NCBI GenBank assembly: GCA_003488105.1
Contig: DNMS01000229.1
Span: 2,714 to 10,820, forward strand
DNA length: 8,107 nucleotides
Direction of reading: 5' to 3'
DNA from: Rhodospirillaceae bacterium
GTDB taxonomy: Bacteria > Pseudomonadota > Alphaproteobacteria > Rhodospirillales_A > Casp-alpha2
Positions within the stretch are counted from its first letter, which is position 1; the number at the start of each line of letters is the position of its first letter. Below, in pieces: positions 1 to 6,651 of the stretch. A program made the position numbers and the translations under genes. The notes under the pieces were generated by a model. The model was not told the origin of the DNA. It did not search any database and saw nothing but the letters and a program-made list of their open reading frames with translations.

Positions 1-617
1 CTCGGCAGCAAACTGCCGGGGTTATGGGACACCAGGATAACCAAGGCCTGGGGCGGTGGTTCTTCAAGTACTTTGAGAAGCGCATTGGCAGCATTTCGGT
101 TCATGTCGTCGGCGCTATCGATGACGACCACGCGCCACGCCCCCTCGCCCGCCGTCAGACTGAGAAAGCCTTTCACGGCGCGGATGGCGTCGACCGGGAT
201 CTGGCCCTTGCGGCGGCCGGTCTTCTCGTCAACCGCGCATTCGATCACCATCAAGTCGGCATGGCTGCCGGCCAGCGTGCGGTGGAACACGGGATGGGCG
301 GGGTCCAGGTAAAGCCCCGGCCCGTCTCCCCCGGCCCCGGCAGGCGCAGGGGCCGGTTCCGGCGGGGCGTCGCCAAACAGGCCCGGGCCATCGTTCGTGG
401 GGGCGGCCTTGGCCAGGACCGCGCCATGGCTCAGGACATAGCGCGCAAACCGGTGCGCCAGGGTCGCCTTGCCGATGCCCTTGGGCCCGGTGATCAGCCA
501 GGCATGGGCCAGGCGACCGGCCTCAAGCGCCGTGCGCAGGCTCTCCTCGGCCTCCAGATGCCCGATCAAGTCCGGATTGGCGCGCGGGTCCAGGTCCGGG
601 GCATCGTCGTCACTCAT
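1..617 (-). CDS. holB: DNA polymerase III delta-prime subunit (HolB), 3' end cut by window edge
   Basis: This encodes the delta-prime clamp-loader subunit, which works with gamma/tau and delta to load the beta clamp at replication forks. The 205 visible codons start at ATG 617-615, overlapping the tmk stop as ATGA. An N-terminal AAA+ fold is readable: a P-loop GPKGIGKAT at residues 44-52, a VVVIDSADDMN stretch in the Walker B position, and NALLKVLEEPPP followed by VILVSHN, all typical of the delta-prime/gamma family. The arginine-finger SRC motif would lie just past the window edge. Two features differ from the E. coli protein. The P-loop looks intact, whereas E. coli delta-prime has a degenerate one. 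The zinc-module cysteines after the P-loop helix are absent and replaced by a Pro/Ala/Gly-rich stretch at about residues 70-105. A gamma/tau (DnaX) protein is unlikely given the tmk-holB arrangement. Confidence 0.93.
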   Translation of the reverse strand, partial: MSDDDAPDLDPRANPDLIGHLEAEESLRTALEAGRLAHAWLITGPKGIGKATLAHRFARYVLSHGAVLAKAAPTNDGPGLFGDAPPEPAPAPAGAGGDGPGLYLDPAHPVFHRTLAGSHADLMVIECAVDEKTGRRKGQIPVDAIRAVKGFLSLTAGEGAWRVVVIDSADDMNRNAANALLKVLEEPPPQALVILVSHNPGSLLP

Positions 618-1264
618 CGGCCCGCGGCTTTCAGGTCGGCGCCCAGGCGATGCGACACGGCGGCGCAGATTTCCCGCTGCACATCATCGACGGTGCCGGT
701 GGCATCAACCACGGCGCAGCGTCCGGGTTCCGCCTCGGCGATCGCCAGGAAGGTATCTCGGATGCGGGTGTGAAAGCCCAGGTCCATGCGCTCATATCGG
801 TCCTCGGCCCCGGCGCGGCCGAAGGCGCGGGCCAGACCTTCCTCCACCGGTATATCCAGGATCAGGGTCAAATCCGGCTGAAAGTCGCCCAGAATGTCTT
901 CCTTGAGGGCCTGAATGCGCTGCAGCCCCAGGCCGTGCCCGCCGCCCTGATAGGCCAGCGTGGAATCGGTGAAGCGATCGCATAGCACCCAGGCGCCGCT
1001 TTCCAGCGCCGGCAGGATCGATTTCTCGACATGGTCAACCCGGGCCGCGAAATGCAGGAGCACCTCAGCCACCGGCGGCCAGCGGTCAATCGTGCCACGA
1101 ACCAGCAGATTACGGATGTCCTCCGCCCCCGGCGTGCCGCCGGGCTCCCGCGTGGTCAGAACCTCGACACCCGCGTCCTCCAGCACCTTGGCCAACAGGC
1201 CGAGTTGGGTCGACTTGCCGCCGCCCTCGCCGCCTTCGAATGTAATGAACTTGCCCGTCGTCAC
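614..1264 (-). CDS. tmk: Thymidylate kinase
   Basis: Thymidylate kinase phosphorylates dTMP to dTDP with ATP in the cytoplasm, an essential step to dTTP. The 216-residue product has the normal family length. Visible motifs are the P-loop FEGGEGGGKST (residues 9-19), TREPGG at 38-43, DRFTDSTLAYQGGG from residue 96 (the DR(Y/F) nucleotide-binding signature), and a LID region FGRAGAEDRYE. The P-loop lacks the arginine of the yeast type, and arginines sit in the LID instead, as in the bacterial (E. coli-like) class. The start is GTG (1264-1262); no alternative in-frame ATG lies just upstream and the ribosome-binding site is weak. It follows the carboxypeptidase gene by 81 bases with no obvious terminator, and overlaps holB by 4 bases, so translation of the two is probably coupled. 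Confidence 0.96.
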   Translation of the reverse strand: MTTGKFITFEGGEGGGKSTQLGLLAKVLEDAGVEVLTTREPGGTPGAEDIRNLLVRGTIDRWPPVAEVLLHFAARVDHVEKSILPALESGAWVLCDRFTDSTLAYQGGGHGLGLQRIQALKEDILGDFQPDLTLILDIPVEEGLARAFGRAGAEDRYERMDLGFHTRIRDTFLAIAEAEPGRCAVVDATGTVDDVQREICAAVSHRLGADLKAAGR

Positions 1265-1345
1265 CGGCCGGCACCCCGAATATCCTGGTTATCGCGCGTT
1301 CCGTGCATGTCCGCCGTCAGCCGCCGCGTCCCTGATCGGGCGGCG

Positions 1346-2536
1346 CTAACCGGAAACACCCAGGATGATAGACCGGAGAGCACTCATCACCCTACCGAAA
1401 AGGCCCAGGCGTTCGGCGCCGTCACCAGCCAAAAGCGGGACTTTGATCGCTTCGCGCTCAGGGAAGGTCAGGGTCAGGGTGCCGAGCTTGTCCCCCGCCT
1501 GTACCGGGGCCGGCACGGGCGTCTGATATTCGACGGTTACCTTCATGCCCGCGCGTTCCTTGCGCGGCAGGGTCAGCAGCATCTCGTCGGTGACGATCAG
1601 CGGCACCTGTGGCTTATTGCCGAGCCAGATATCGATCTTGGCGACTTCCTCGCCGGCCTTGAACAGGGCGTAGTTCTTGAACTCGCGGAAGCCCCATTCG
1701 AGAAGCCGTTGCGGCTCCTCGCGCCGGGCACGCTTGTTGGGCAGGCCGTTGACGACCAGGATCAGCCGCCGGTCGAGGCGCTCCGCCGAGGCGGTCAACC
1801 CGTATCCGGCATTTTCCGTATGCCCCGTCTTCAGGCCGTCGACACCGATGCCTTTGCCCAACAGTTCGTTACGGTTGTGCTGGGTGTGGTTGTTGTAGGT
1901 GAACTTGCGCTCCGAGTAATAGTGGTAGAACTCGGGAAAATCCTTGATCGTCCGCTTGGCCAGGGTCGCCAGATCACGCGCCGTCATGCGGTGTTCCGGA
2001 TGGGGCCAGCCCGACGCGTTGCGGAAGGTGCTGTTCTTGAGCCCGATTTCGCGGGCCTTTTCGGTCATCATCTCGGCAAAGGCATCCTCGCTGCCGGCCA
2101 AGGCCTCGGCGACGACAACGCAGGCGTCGTTGCCCGACTGCACGATGATGCCCTGCAACAGATCCTCGACGCGGACCCGCTGGCGCGGTTCCAGGAACAT
2201 GGTCGACCCGCCCGAGGCCCAATTGCCCTTGCGCCAGGCATTCTCGCTGACCACGAACTCCTCGTCGAGGGACAGGCTGCCCTCCTTCAGGCGTTCGAAC
2301 ACCATGTAGACCGTCATCAGCTTGCTCATGGATGCCGGCGGCATCAGCGCGTCCGCGTCCTTTTCGAACAGCACGGCGCCGGTCTGACTGTCGATCAGGA
2401 CCGCCTCGCGGGCGACGGTGTCCATGGCCGCGGCCGGCGGGACGCCGGCCGTCATGGCGGCGATCATCACGGCCGCCGCCGCAAGGCGGCGCAGATGCGG
2501 AACGGATTGGGATACGGAATTCAATATCGTCATCAT
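1346..2536 (-). CDS. dacA: D-alanyl-D-alanine carboxypeptidase (PBP5/6 type, peptidase S11)
   Basis: This is a penicillin-binding protein that removes the terminal D-Ala from peptidoglycan stem peptides in the periplasm, limiting cross-linking. From ATG at 2536 it is 396 residues. A signal peptide is clear: basic LRR, then a hydrophobic AAAAVMIAAMTAG core and a PPAAA cleavage region near residues 33-37. The three active-site motifs are present: SMSK at 69-72 (nucleophile Ser and Lys), SGN at 134-136, and KTG at 236-238. A PBP5-type C-terminal beta domain follows, and the last 20 or so residues form a likely amphipathic helix for membrane anchoring. The reading frame stays open upstream to 2629, but that extension is Arg/Pro-rich and would bury the signal peptide, so I prefer the double ATG at 2536/2533. 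It sits between rlpA and tmk on the same strand. Whether it is orthologous to dacA, dacC or dacF cannot be decided here. Confidence 0.94.
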   Translation of the reverse strand: MMTILNSVSQSVPHLRRLAAAAVMIAAMTAGVPPAAAMDTVAREAVLIDSQTGAVLFEKDADALMPPASMSKLMTVYMVFERLKEGSLSLDEEFVVSENAWRKGNWASGGSTMFLEPRQRVRVEDLLQGIIVQSGNDACVVVAEALAGSEDAFAEMMTEKAREIGLKNSTFRNASGWPHPEHRMTARDLATLAKRTIKDFPEFYHYYSERKFTYNNHTQHNRNELLGKGIGVDGLKTGHTENAGYGLTASAERLDRRLILVVNGLPNKRARREEPQRLLEWGFREFKNYALFKAGEEVAKIDIWLGNKPQVPLIVTDEMLLTLPRKERAGMKVTVEYQTPVPAPVQAGDKLGTLTLTFPEREAIKVPLLAGDGAERLGLFGRVMSALRSIILGVSG

Positions 2537-2650
2537 GCTTCGCGCCCGCTGCTTAAAGGCACGTCCTTCTGGTTCCTTGCAATACCCGGGACCGGGCGTC
2601 CGGGCCAATCTTTGCGCCGACCACGCCATGGAAATGGGGCGAAAATGGGG

Positions 2651-3637
2651 TCAGGACCCCGCCCCCTTGCCGTCGACGATGATCCGCGCCCCTGGATAAC
2701 CGATGGCCTGAAGTTGCTCAAGGGCCCGGTCGGCATCCTCGACCGTGGCCAGAGGACCGACCCGGACACGGTAAAAATCCTTGTTGTCGATCAGGACATG
2801 GGAAATCGTCGCCGGCGACACCCGGTTGACCATGATCTGGGTCCGCATGGCGTTCTGGTAATTGGTGAAAGCCCCCGCCTGAACAAAGATCTTGGTCGGC
2901 CCGACGGCGACTGTGGTGACTTCCGGTTCGGCCGGCGGGGCGGGGCGAATGTCATCAGCAGCGGCGGCTTGGCTGCTCGGCGCCGATGCGGGTGGCGGGC
3001 TGGACGGCTGGGGGGCGGCCTGCGCCCCCGGCGGCGGCGGCAGGGATTCGGCGCTGACCGAGGCTTTCGGCATCTTGTCCACCTGTATGGGACTGCCGTG
3101 TTCAGCAATTGAGTCTTGGCCGAGAATCTGCGCCTTCAGGGCCTGCGAGCGTTCGGCCAGAATCTGCACCCGGACCCGCGCCGTGCCCTGGTCCTTGAAC
3201 CCCAGCAATTGCGCGCCGCGGCGAGAGACATCGATAATGCGCCCCTTGGCGAAGGGCCCCCGGTCGTTGACCCGAAGCACGATGGAGCGCCCGTTTTCCA
3301 GGTTGATGACCCGTACGAAGGACGGCAGCGGCAACGTGCGGTGCGCCGCCGTCAGGTCATTCATGTCGTAGGTCTCGCCGTTGGCCGTGTCCTTGCCGTG
3401 GAAATCACTGCCGTACCAGGAGGCGATCCCGGTTTCGTCGTAGTCCCATTCCTCGGCCGGATAATACCAGGTGCCGGAAATCTGATAGGGATTGCCGATC
3501 TTGTAATGGCCCGTGGTTCCCGCCGCCCCTTGCAGGCGCTTGGTGCCGGAAATCAGGAACTGAGTTTCGGCGCAACCACTGACCAGGATGGCCAACCCCA
3601 ACAAGATCAGCCAGTTAACCTTAATACGCCCAGCCAT
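2651..3637 (-). CDS. rlpA: Septal ring lytic transglycosylase RlpA family lipoprotein (DPBB + SPOR domains)
   Basis: RlpA proteins are outer-membrane lipoproteins that bind denuded septal peptidoglycan; the Pseudomonas aeruginosa protein is a lytic transglycosylase. The 328-residue product begins with a lipoprotein signal ending VSGC (Cys22) followed by Ala, which favours the outer membrane. A double-psi beta-barrel domain spans about residues 68-160, with GIASWYG, the AHRTLP segment (His99) and VNDRGPF (Asp125) matching the conserved His and Asp of the family. A Pro/Ala/Ser-rich linker runs from about 198 to 238. A SPOR domain occupies about 248-322 (FVQAGAF at its start, FYRVRVGP in the middle). 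The ATG at 3637 has a good AGGGGG ribosome-binding site 7 bases upstream. It lies downstream of mltB and upstream of the PBP5-type gene, consistent with a role in septal wall remodelling. Confidence 0.95.
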   Translation of the reverse strand: MAGRIKVNWLILLGLAILVSGCAETQFLISGTKRLQGAAGTTGHYKIGNPYQISGTWYYPAEEWDYDETGIASWYGSDFHGKDTANGETYDMNDLTAAHRTLPLPSFVRVINLENGRSIVLRVNDRGPFAKGRIIDVSRRGAQLLGFKDQGTARVRVQILAERSQALKAQILGQDSIAEHGSPIQVDKMPKASVSAESLPPPPGAQAAPQPSSPPPASAPSSQAAAADDIRPAPPAEPEVTTVAVGPTKIFVQAGAFTNYQNAMRTQIMVNRVSPATISHVLIDNKDFYRVRVGPLATVEDADRALEQLQAIGYPGARIIVDGKGAGS

Positions 3638-3696
3638 GGCGCCGCCCCCTGAATACGAAAATGTAGTGGAAAATCTACGGAAACCAGCCTTTATCT

Positions 3697-3725
3697 AGTG
3701 TAGTCGAGTCTGGCCCGCCCGGCAA
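3697..3725 (-). promoter_or_regulatory. Candidate sigma-70-type promoter for rlpA
   Basis: On the minus strand, TTGCCG (3725-3720) and TACACT (3702-3697) are separated by exactly 17 bases; each matches 4 of 6 consensus bases. The pair lies in the 97-base gap between mltB and rlpA, about 60 bases before the rlpA start. The spacer contains a GAGTC (GANTC) site at 3706-3710, the target of the CcrM methylase in alphaproteobacteria. It could let rlpA, and the genes below it, be transcribed independently of mltB. The call rests on hexamers and spacing only. Confidence 0.45.
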
Positions 3726-3734
3726 CTGTGGGCG

Positions 3735-4973
3735 TTACCCGCCGCTGCCGCGCAGATGATCGAGCAATCGGGAATCCGGATAACCGTCCGGCGCCAGGCC
3801 TTCACGTCCCTGATAGGCTTTGATGGCACGCCGGGTCTTGGCCCCGGCGATGCCGTCCTGCCCCCCGGTGTCGAACCCTTTTTCCGCCAGAAGACGCTGA
3901 ATTTCACGCATGTCGGATCTGGATAAGGCTTTGTCGTTACTTGGCTTTTTGGCAACGAGGGAACCTTTTTCGACCAAACGGTCGGCAAGATGCCCAACCG
4001 CCAAGGCATAGAGAATCGAGCGGTTCCACACGAGAATGGTTTCATAATTGCCGTAGACCAGGAAGGCTGGGCCATCCGCTCCCGCGGGCAACACCAGGGC
4101 TGCATTGATGTCCGCCGCCGGCAGGTCACGGCCATCGGAACGGCGCACGCCTTTTGCCTGCCATTCCTTTAATTTCAATTTCTTATCAAGTCCGCTTAAA
4201 GCAAAATCGAAGCCTTTGGGCAGACGCACCTCGCGTCCCCAGGTCTCGTCCTTGCGCCAACCGGACTTGGACAGGAAATGCGCCGACGAGGCGAACACGT
4301 CCGGCAGGGATCGCCATAAATCACGGCGCCCGTCGCCATCGAAGTCGATCGCATAGGCGCGGTAGGTCGAGGGAATGAACTGGGTATTGCCCATGGCCCC
4401 GGCCCAGGATGCCTTCACATCCGCCGGGATGTCGCCACGGTCGATGATCTCCAGCGCCGCCAGAAGCTGTTCTGAAAAGAACTTGGAACGCCGGGGATCG
4501 AACGCCAGGGTCGCCAGGGAGCCGATCAGCGGAAAGGTTCCCGTGTAGTCGCCGAAGTTACTTTCCAGCCCCCAAAAGGCAACCAGGAACCGGGGCGGCA
4601 CACCGTATTTAGCCTCGACCTTGTTCAGCAGTTCGGCATGGGTCTTCAGCAGTTCGCGGCCGCGGGTGATCCGTTTGTCGGAAATCGTCTTTTCGTAATA
4701 CTGCCAGAAGGTCATGGTGAATTCGGGCTGGCGGCGGTCCAGCTCGATGACCCGGGTGATGTAGGACGCGCCCGCCAGGGCCCGGTCCAGGGTCGCGGCG
4801 GAAATACCCCGCGCGGCGGCGGTTGTTTTGAAAGAATCGAGCCAAGCCTGGAATTCGGCGGCGCTCGGTGGGGTTACCGGTTCAACCGAGGCAGAAGCCG
4901 GCCGAATGCCAAGGCTTCCAAGCCAAAGAGCGCACAACACCGACGCCGCGAGCCATATTGAACGTCTCTGCAT
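3735..4973 (-). CDS. mltB: Lytic murein transglycosylase, MltB family, with C-terminal peptidoglycan-binding domain
   Basis: This enzyme cleaves the MurNAc-GlcNAc bond of peptidoglycan, forming 1,6-anhydroMurNAc ends, in the periplasm. The chosen ATG at 4973 gives 412 residues with a signal peptide (basic RR, hydrophobic WLAASVLCALWLGSLG, then a PASAS cleavage region near residue 29). The frame is open further upstream to 5159, but that part overlaps the preceding gene and would displace the signal, and GAGGATC stands directly before the chosen start. Family signatures are WGLESNFGDYTG, with the catalytic Glu at about residue 137, and SWAGAMGNTQFIPSTY from about 189. A peptidoglycan-binding type 1 domain occupies about residues 350-408 (EIQRLLAEKGF, DGIAGAKTRRAIKAYQ). 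Cys14 lies inside the hydrophobic core, not in a convincing lipobox, so a soluble periplasmic protein is more likely than a lipoprotein. It lies between the ElyC-like gene and rlpA. Confidence 0.94.
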   Translation of the reverse strand: MQRRSIWLAASVLCALWLGSLGIRPASASVEPVTPPSAAEFQAWLDSFKTTAAARGISAATLDRALAGASYITRVIELDRRQPEFTMTFWQYYEKTISDKRITRGRELLKTHAELLNKVEAKYGVPPRFLVAFWGLESNFGDYTGTFPLIGSLATLAFDPRRSKFFSEQLLAALEIIDRGDIPADVKASWAGAMGNTQFIPSTYRAYAIDFDGDGRRDLWRSLPDVFASSAHFLSKSGWRKDETWGREVRLPKGFDFALSGLDKKLKLKEWQAKGVRRSDGRDLPAADINAALVLPAGADGPAFLVYGNYETILVWNRSILYALAVGHLADRLVEKGSLVAKKPSNDKALSRSDMREIQRLLAEKGFDTGGQDGIAGAKTRRAIKAYQGREGLAPDGYPDSRLLDHLRGSGG

Positions 4974-5085
4974 GATCCTCGATACCCTGCCCGACCGATA
5001 GCGGTTGCCTCGCCTGGGCCATGAAGGCCTTGTGCCATAGGGATTTGACCGCCGCAAGGGGGCCGGCTGCCCGGTCGTGCGGTTG

Positions 5086-5091
5086 ATTATA
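5086..5091 (-). promoter_or_regulatory. Perfect TATAAT -10 element upstream of mltB (no good -35)
   Basis: On the minus strand a consensus TATAAT directly follows the TGA stop of the ElyC-like gene and lies about 113 bases before the mltB start. No convincing -35 hexamer stands at 16-18 bases; the nearest resemblance, GCGACA, is about 20 bases away. It may provide a start for mltB and the genes below it, or may be chance. Confidence 0.3.
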
Positions 5092-5883
5092 TCAGGGAGC
5101 CGGGTACAGGCTGTCGCTACGGCCCAGAATATAGGCGACAGCCATGCCCAGGAATTCATGCACGGCGGCGTCCAGCATGGACTGCCCCCCCAGGTTCTCC
5201 AGGCTCAGCGTCCAACCCCTGGCCGGCAGCGTGATGTAATCGACGGGATAGGGAATGACCGGCCAGTCTTGCTTGCGGAACAGGCCGACGGCGCGCGGCA
5301 TATGGCGGGCGGAGGTAATCATCACCCAAGGCCGGCCGTCCTCGACCGTCACCAATTTCTTGCTGAACACCACGTTTTCCATGGTGTTGCGCGACTCCGC
5401 CTCGACAACCACCCGCGACATATCAAGATTGAGCAGCTCTGCCAGATCCTTGAAGTAATGCCCTTCCTTGGCATCCTGGGCGAACAGACTGCCCGCTCCG
5501 CCGGTGAACACCAACGGCACGCCCGGGCGGGTGTCCCCCAACATGGCAAAGAACAACAGCCGTTCCATGCTGCTGTCGACGGCGATCTGCCCCCGCTCGC
5601 GGGAGAGCACAGGATTGATGGAGCCCCCGAGCACGATGATTCCGCCGATCTTTTCCGGCAGCTCCGTCTGTTTGGGAAAGCGCTCCTCCAGATCTCGGAT
5701 CATCATCTCTCCGACCGGGATCACGGTGACCGCCCAAAGGGTCAGGATACTGACACCGAACAGCATCAGACCGGCCCGGCGAAACCGGGTCAGGACGAGC
5801 ACAAAACCGACCGTCATGCCAAGAAACATGACCATCGACGGCTTCAACAGAAACCACATAACTTTGGACAGGATGAAATACAT
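5092..5883 (-). CDS. ElyC/YdcF-family envelope protein (DUF218)
   Basis: This is a DUF218/YdcF-family protein of 263 residues, close in length and layout to E. coli ElyC (about 259 residues), an inner-membrane factor linked to peptidoglycan and lipid-carrier metabolism. Two hydrophobic helices lie at about residues 15-32 and 38-56. A large domain follows with the family hallmarks: IIVLGGS at 82-88, LVFTGGAG near 123-130, SRNTMEN at 163-169 and ITSARHMPRA at 188-197. The conserved Ser, Arg and His residues probably line the active or ligand site, but the family's reaction is not firmly known. I chose ATG 5883 over the in-frame GTG at 5919 because it puts the start directly before the first helix, as in ElyC; the ribosome-binding site is weak for both. 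It precedes mltB by 118 bases on the same strand, which fits an envelope role. Confidence 0.88.
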   Translation of the reverse strand: MYFILSKVMWFLLKPSMVMFLGMTVGFVLVLTRFRRAGLMLFGVSILTLWAVTVIPVGEMMIRDLEERFPKQTELPEKIGGIIVLGGSINPVLSRERGQIAVDSSMERLLFFAMLGDTRPGVPLVFTGGAGSLFAQDAKEGHYFKDLAELLNLDMSRVVVEAESRNTMENVVFSKKLVTVEDGRPWVMITSARHMPRAVGLFRKQDWPVIPYPVDYITLPARGWTLSLENLGGQSMLDAAVHEFLGMAVAYILGRSDSLYPAP

Positions 5884-5995
5884 GGCCCGGCTTGTACCCC
5901 AAGGCCCGATCAAGCGCACGCAAATCCGCCTAACACGGATACCGTCGCGTCACCTTCAGACGATCCTACAGGGCGCGCGGCATGGGCCAGGCATT

Positions 5996-6014
5996 AAAAA
6001 AAGCCCTGAAGGGC
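5996..6014 (-). terminator. Intrinsic terminator after the 104-residue ORF
   Basis: On the minus strand GCCCT-TC-AGGGC (6014-6003) forms a short GC-rich stem and is followed at once by seven T residues (6002-5996). It begins 31 bases after the stop of the ORF ending at 6046 and lies ahead of the ElyC-like gene. It therefore probably ends the small gene's transcript and separates it from the envelope block. Because a two-base loop is strained, the stem would really be about four pairs with a four-base loop. Confidence 0.7.
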
Positions 6015-6045
6015 CCGACACCACAACACGGAAGGCGTTCGAACC

Positions 6046-6360
6046 TCAGACCTGGATGTCGACCGTCTTGCCGCTATTAGCGGGGAAATCAGGGGATTTG
6101 AATTCGTTGCCGGCACCGCTGTTGGACGCGCGGTCGTCTTCTGAGGAATGGTGGGAATTCTTGTCTTCGAGGATAGCCCCGACGGCGGCATTGCGGTTGC
6201 GGTTTTCTTCAGCCGTCTGAACGACAGCTGCGGTCGCATCCTCGCGCCGATCAGAAATCTGCTCTGCCGCTCGCTCGAAAACGACTTGCCGCACCACTGC
6301 CAGATTGAGGGCAGTGAGGGCTGCGTTTACTCCCGGCGCTTTCTGTGCCGAACCGATCAT
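6046..6360 (-). CDS. Hypothetical protein, 104 residues, monocistronic
   Basis: I do not recognise this protein. It has 104 residues and no signal peptide or obvious membrane segment. The N-terminal part (about 8-55) is Ala/Val-rich and probably helical (AALTALNLAVVRQVVFERAAEQ). The middle is charged and Asn-rich, the part from about 68 to 98 is polar and likely disordered (NSHHSSEDDRASNSGAG), and it ends GKTVDIQV. Evidence that it is real comes from its surroundings. A well-spaced promoter lies 70-95 bases upstream, an AGAAGGGA purine stretch lies about 10 bases before the ATG, and an intrinsic terminator begins 31 bases after the stop. There is no same-strand neighbour close enough to be its operon partner. 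Its codons are less extreme in GC than those of the adjacent envelope genes. Function is unknown; the helix-plus-tail layout could suit a small cytoplasmic regulator or adaptor, but that is a guess. Confidence 0.65.
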   Translation of the reverse strand: MIGSAQKAPGVNAALTALNLAVVRQVVFERAAEQISDRREDATAAVVQTAEENRNRNAAVGAILEDKNSHHSSEDDRASNSGAGNEFKSPDFPANSGKTVDIQV

Positions 6361-6426
6361 TGTCAGGCGGTCCCTTCTGAACCTGCACGTCGCGTGATCA
6401 AATCATCACACACGGATTACATTCGT

Positions 6427-6455
6427 ATATTACCAAGACCAGGCACGCATAACAA
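6427..6455 (-). promoter_or_regulatory. Promoter for the 104-residue ORF
   Basis: On the minus strand TTGTTA (6455-6450) and TAATAT (6432-6427) are separated by exactly 17 bases, each matching 4 of 6 consensus bases, in an AT-rich setting. Transcription would start near 6420, giving a leader of about 60 bases before the ATG at 6360. It is one of the better-formed sigma-70-type promoters in the window. Confidence 0.55.
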
Positions 6456-6462
6456 CCCTATC

Positions 6463-6468
6463 TTGACA
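6463..6468 (+). promoter_or_regulatory. Perfect plus-strand -35 hexamer TTGACA, weak -10
   Basis: A consensus TTGACA points toward the 38-codon ORF and the tRNA gene. The best -10 candidates at 16-17 bases (GATTAG or ATTAGG, 6485-6491) are poor. If used, it would make a leader of roughly 190 bases before the ORF at 6690. The call rests on one hexamer. Confidence 0.2.
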
Positions 6469-6595
6469 ATTTTTTCATTTTATGGATTAGGGCTGATTTC
6501 CGCCGTTTTTGCGCAGTGCGACGCGTGAAAATTGCCGTGAAATCAAACCCTGACAGTAACCTGACGTCATCTTTTTGGTCTTTTTTTTGGGGTTT

Positions 6596-6609
6596 GTGAC
6601 TCCGGTCAC
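6596..6609. repeat. Inverted repeat GTGAC-TCCG-GTCAC
   Basis: A perfect 5-base inverted repeat with a 4-base centre lies about 80 bases upstream of the 38-codon ORF, just after a run of T residues. It contains a GACTC (GANTC) site. It could be an operator for a dimeric regulator or a short hairpin in a leader RNA; nothing else in the sequence decides between these. Confidence 0.35.
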
Positions 6610-6622
6610 TGCCGCACCGAGG

Positions 6623-6651
6623 TGCATTAGCAAGACTGCATTCAGCAAAAC
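6623..6651. repeat. Imperfect tandem repeat, two units of 14-15 bases
   Basis: TGCATTAGCAAGAC (6623-6636) is directly followed by TGCATTCAGCAAAAC (6637-6651). The units differ by one inserted base and one substitution. They lie 38-66 bases upstream of the 38-codon ORF start, where a regulator site or a leader-RNA element could sit. The spacing of about one and a half helical turns suits a protein binding two adjacent sites, but that is inference. Confidence 0.5.

Noticed and set aside
24..773. Plus-strand open frame of 249 codons opposite holB and tmk
   Set aside because: The minus strand encodes recognisable HolB and Tmk here; the plus product is a low-complexity shadow frame.
1265..1345. 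GC-rich inverted segments between the carboxypeptidase gene and tmk
   Set aside because: Complementary GCC/GGC runs are expected at this GC content, and no T tract or promoter pair accompanies them.
2537..2629. Upstream extension of the carboxypeptidase frame by 31 codons
   Set aside because: The added residues are Arg/Pro-rich, precede a complete signal peptide and lack a ribosome-binding site, so the start at 2536 is preferred.
2647..2660. Palindrome GGGGTC-CT-GACCCC overlapping the rlpA stop, considered as a terminator
   Set aside because: The loop would be too tight and the following ATTTTC is a weak T tract, so it is not a convincing terminator within this probable operon.
1031..3112. 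Long plus-strand open frame of 693 codons
   Set aside because: It runs antisense through tmk, the carboxypeptidase and rlpA, whose minus-strand products carry full family motifs. The plus product is Arg/Gly/His-rich with no domain, as expected from the mirrored frame of GC-rich genes.
5077..5997. Plus-strand open frame of 306 codons opposite the ElyC-like gene
   Set aside because: Rich in His, Gln, Arg and Pro with no recognisable motif, and it overlaps a well-supported minus-strand gene and the terminator.
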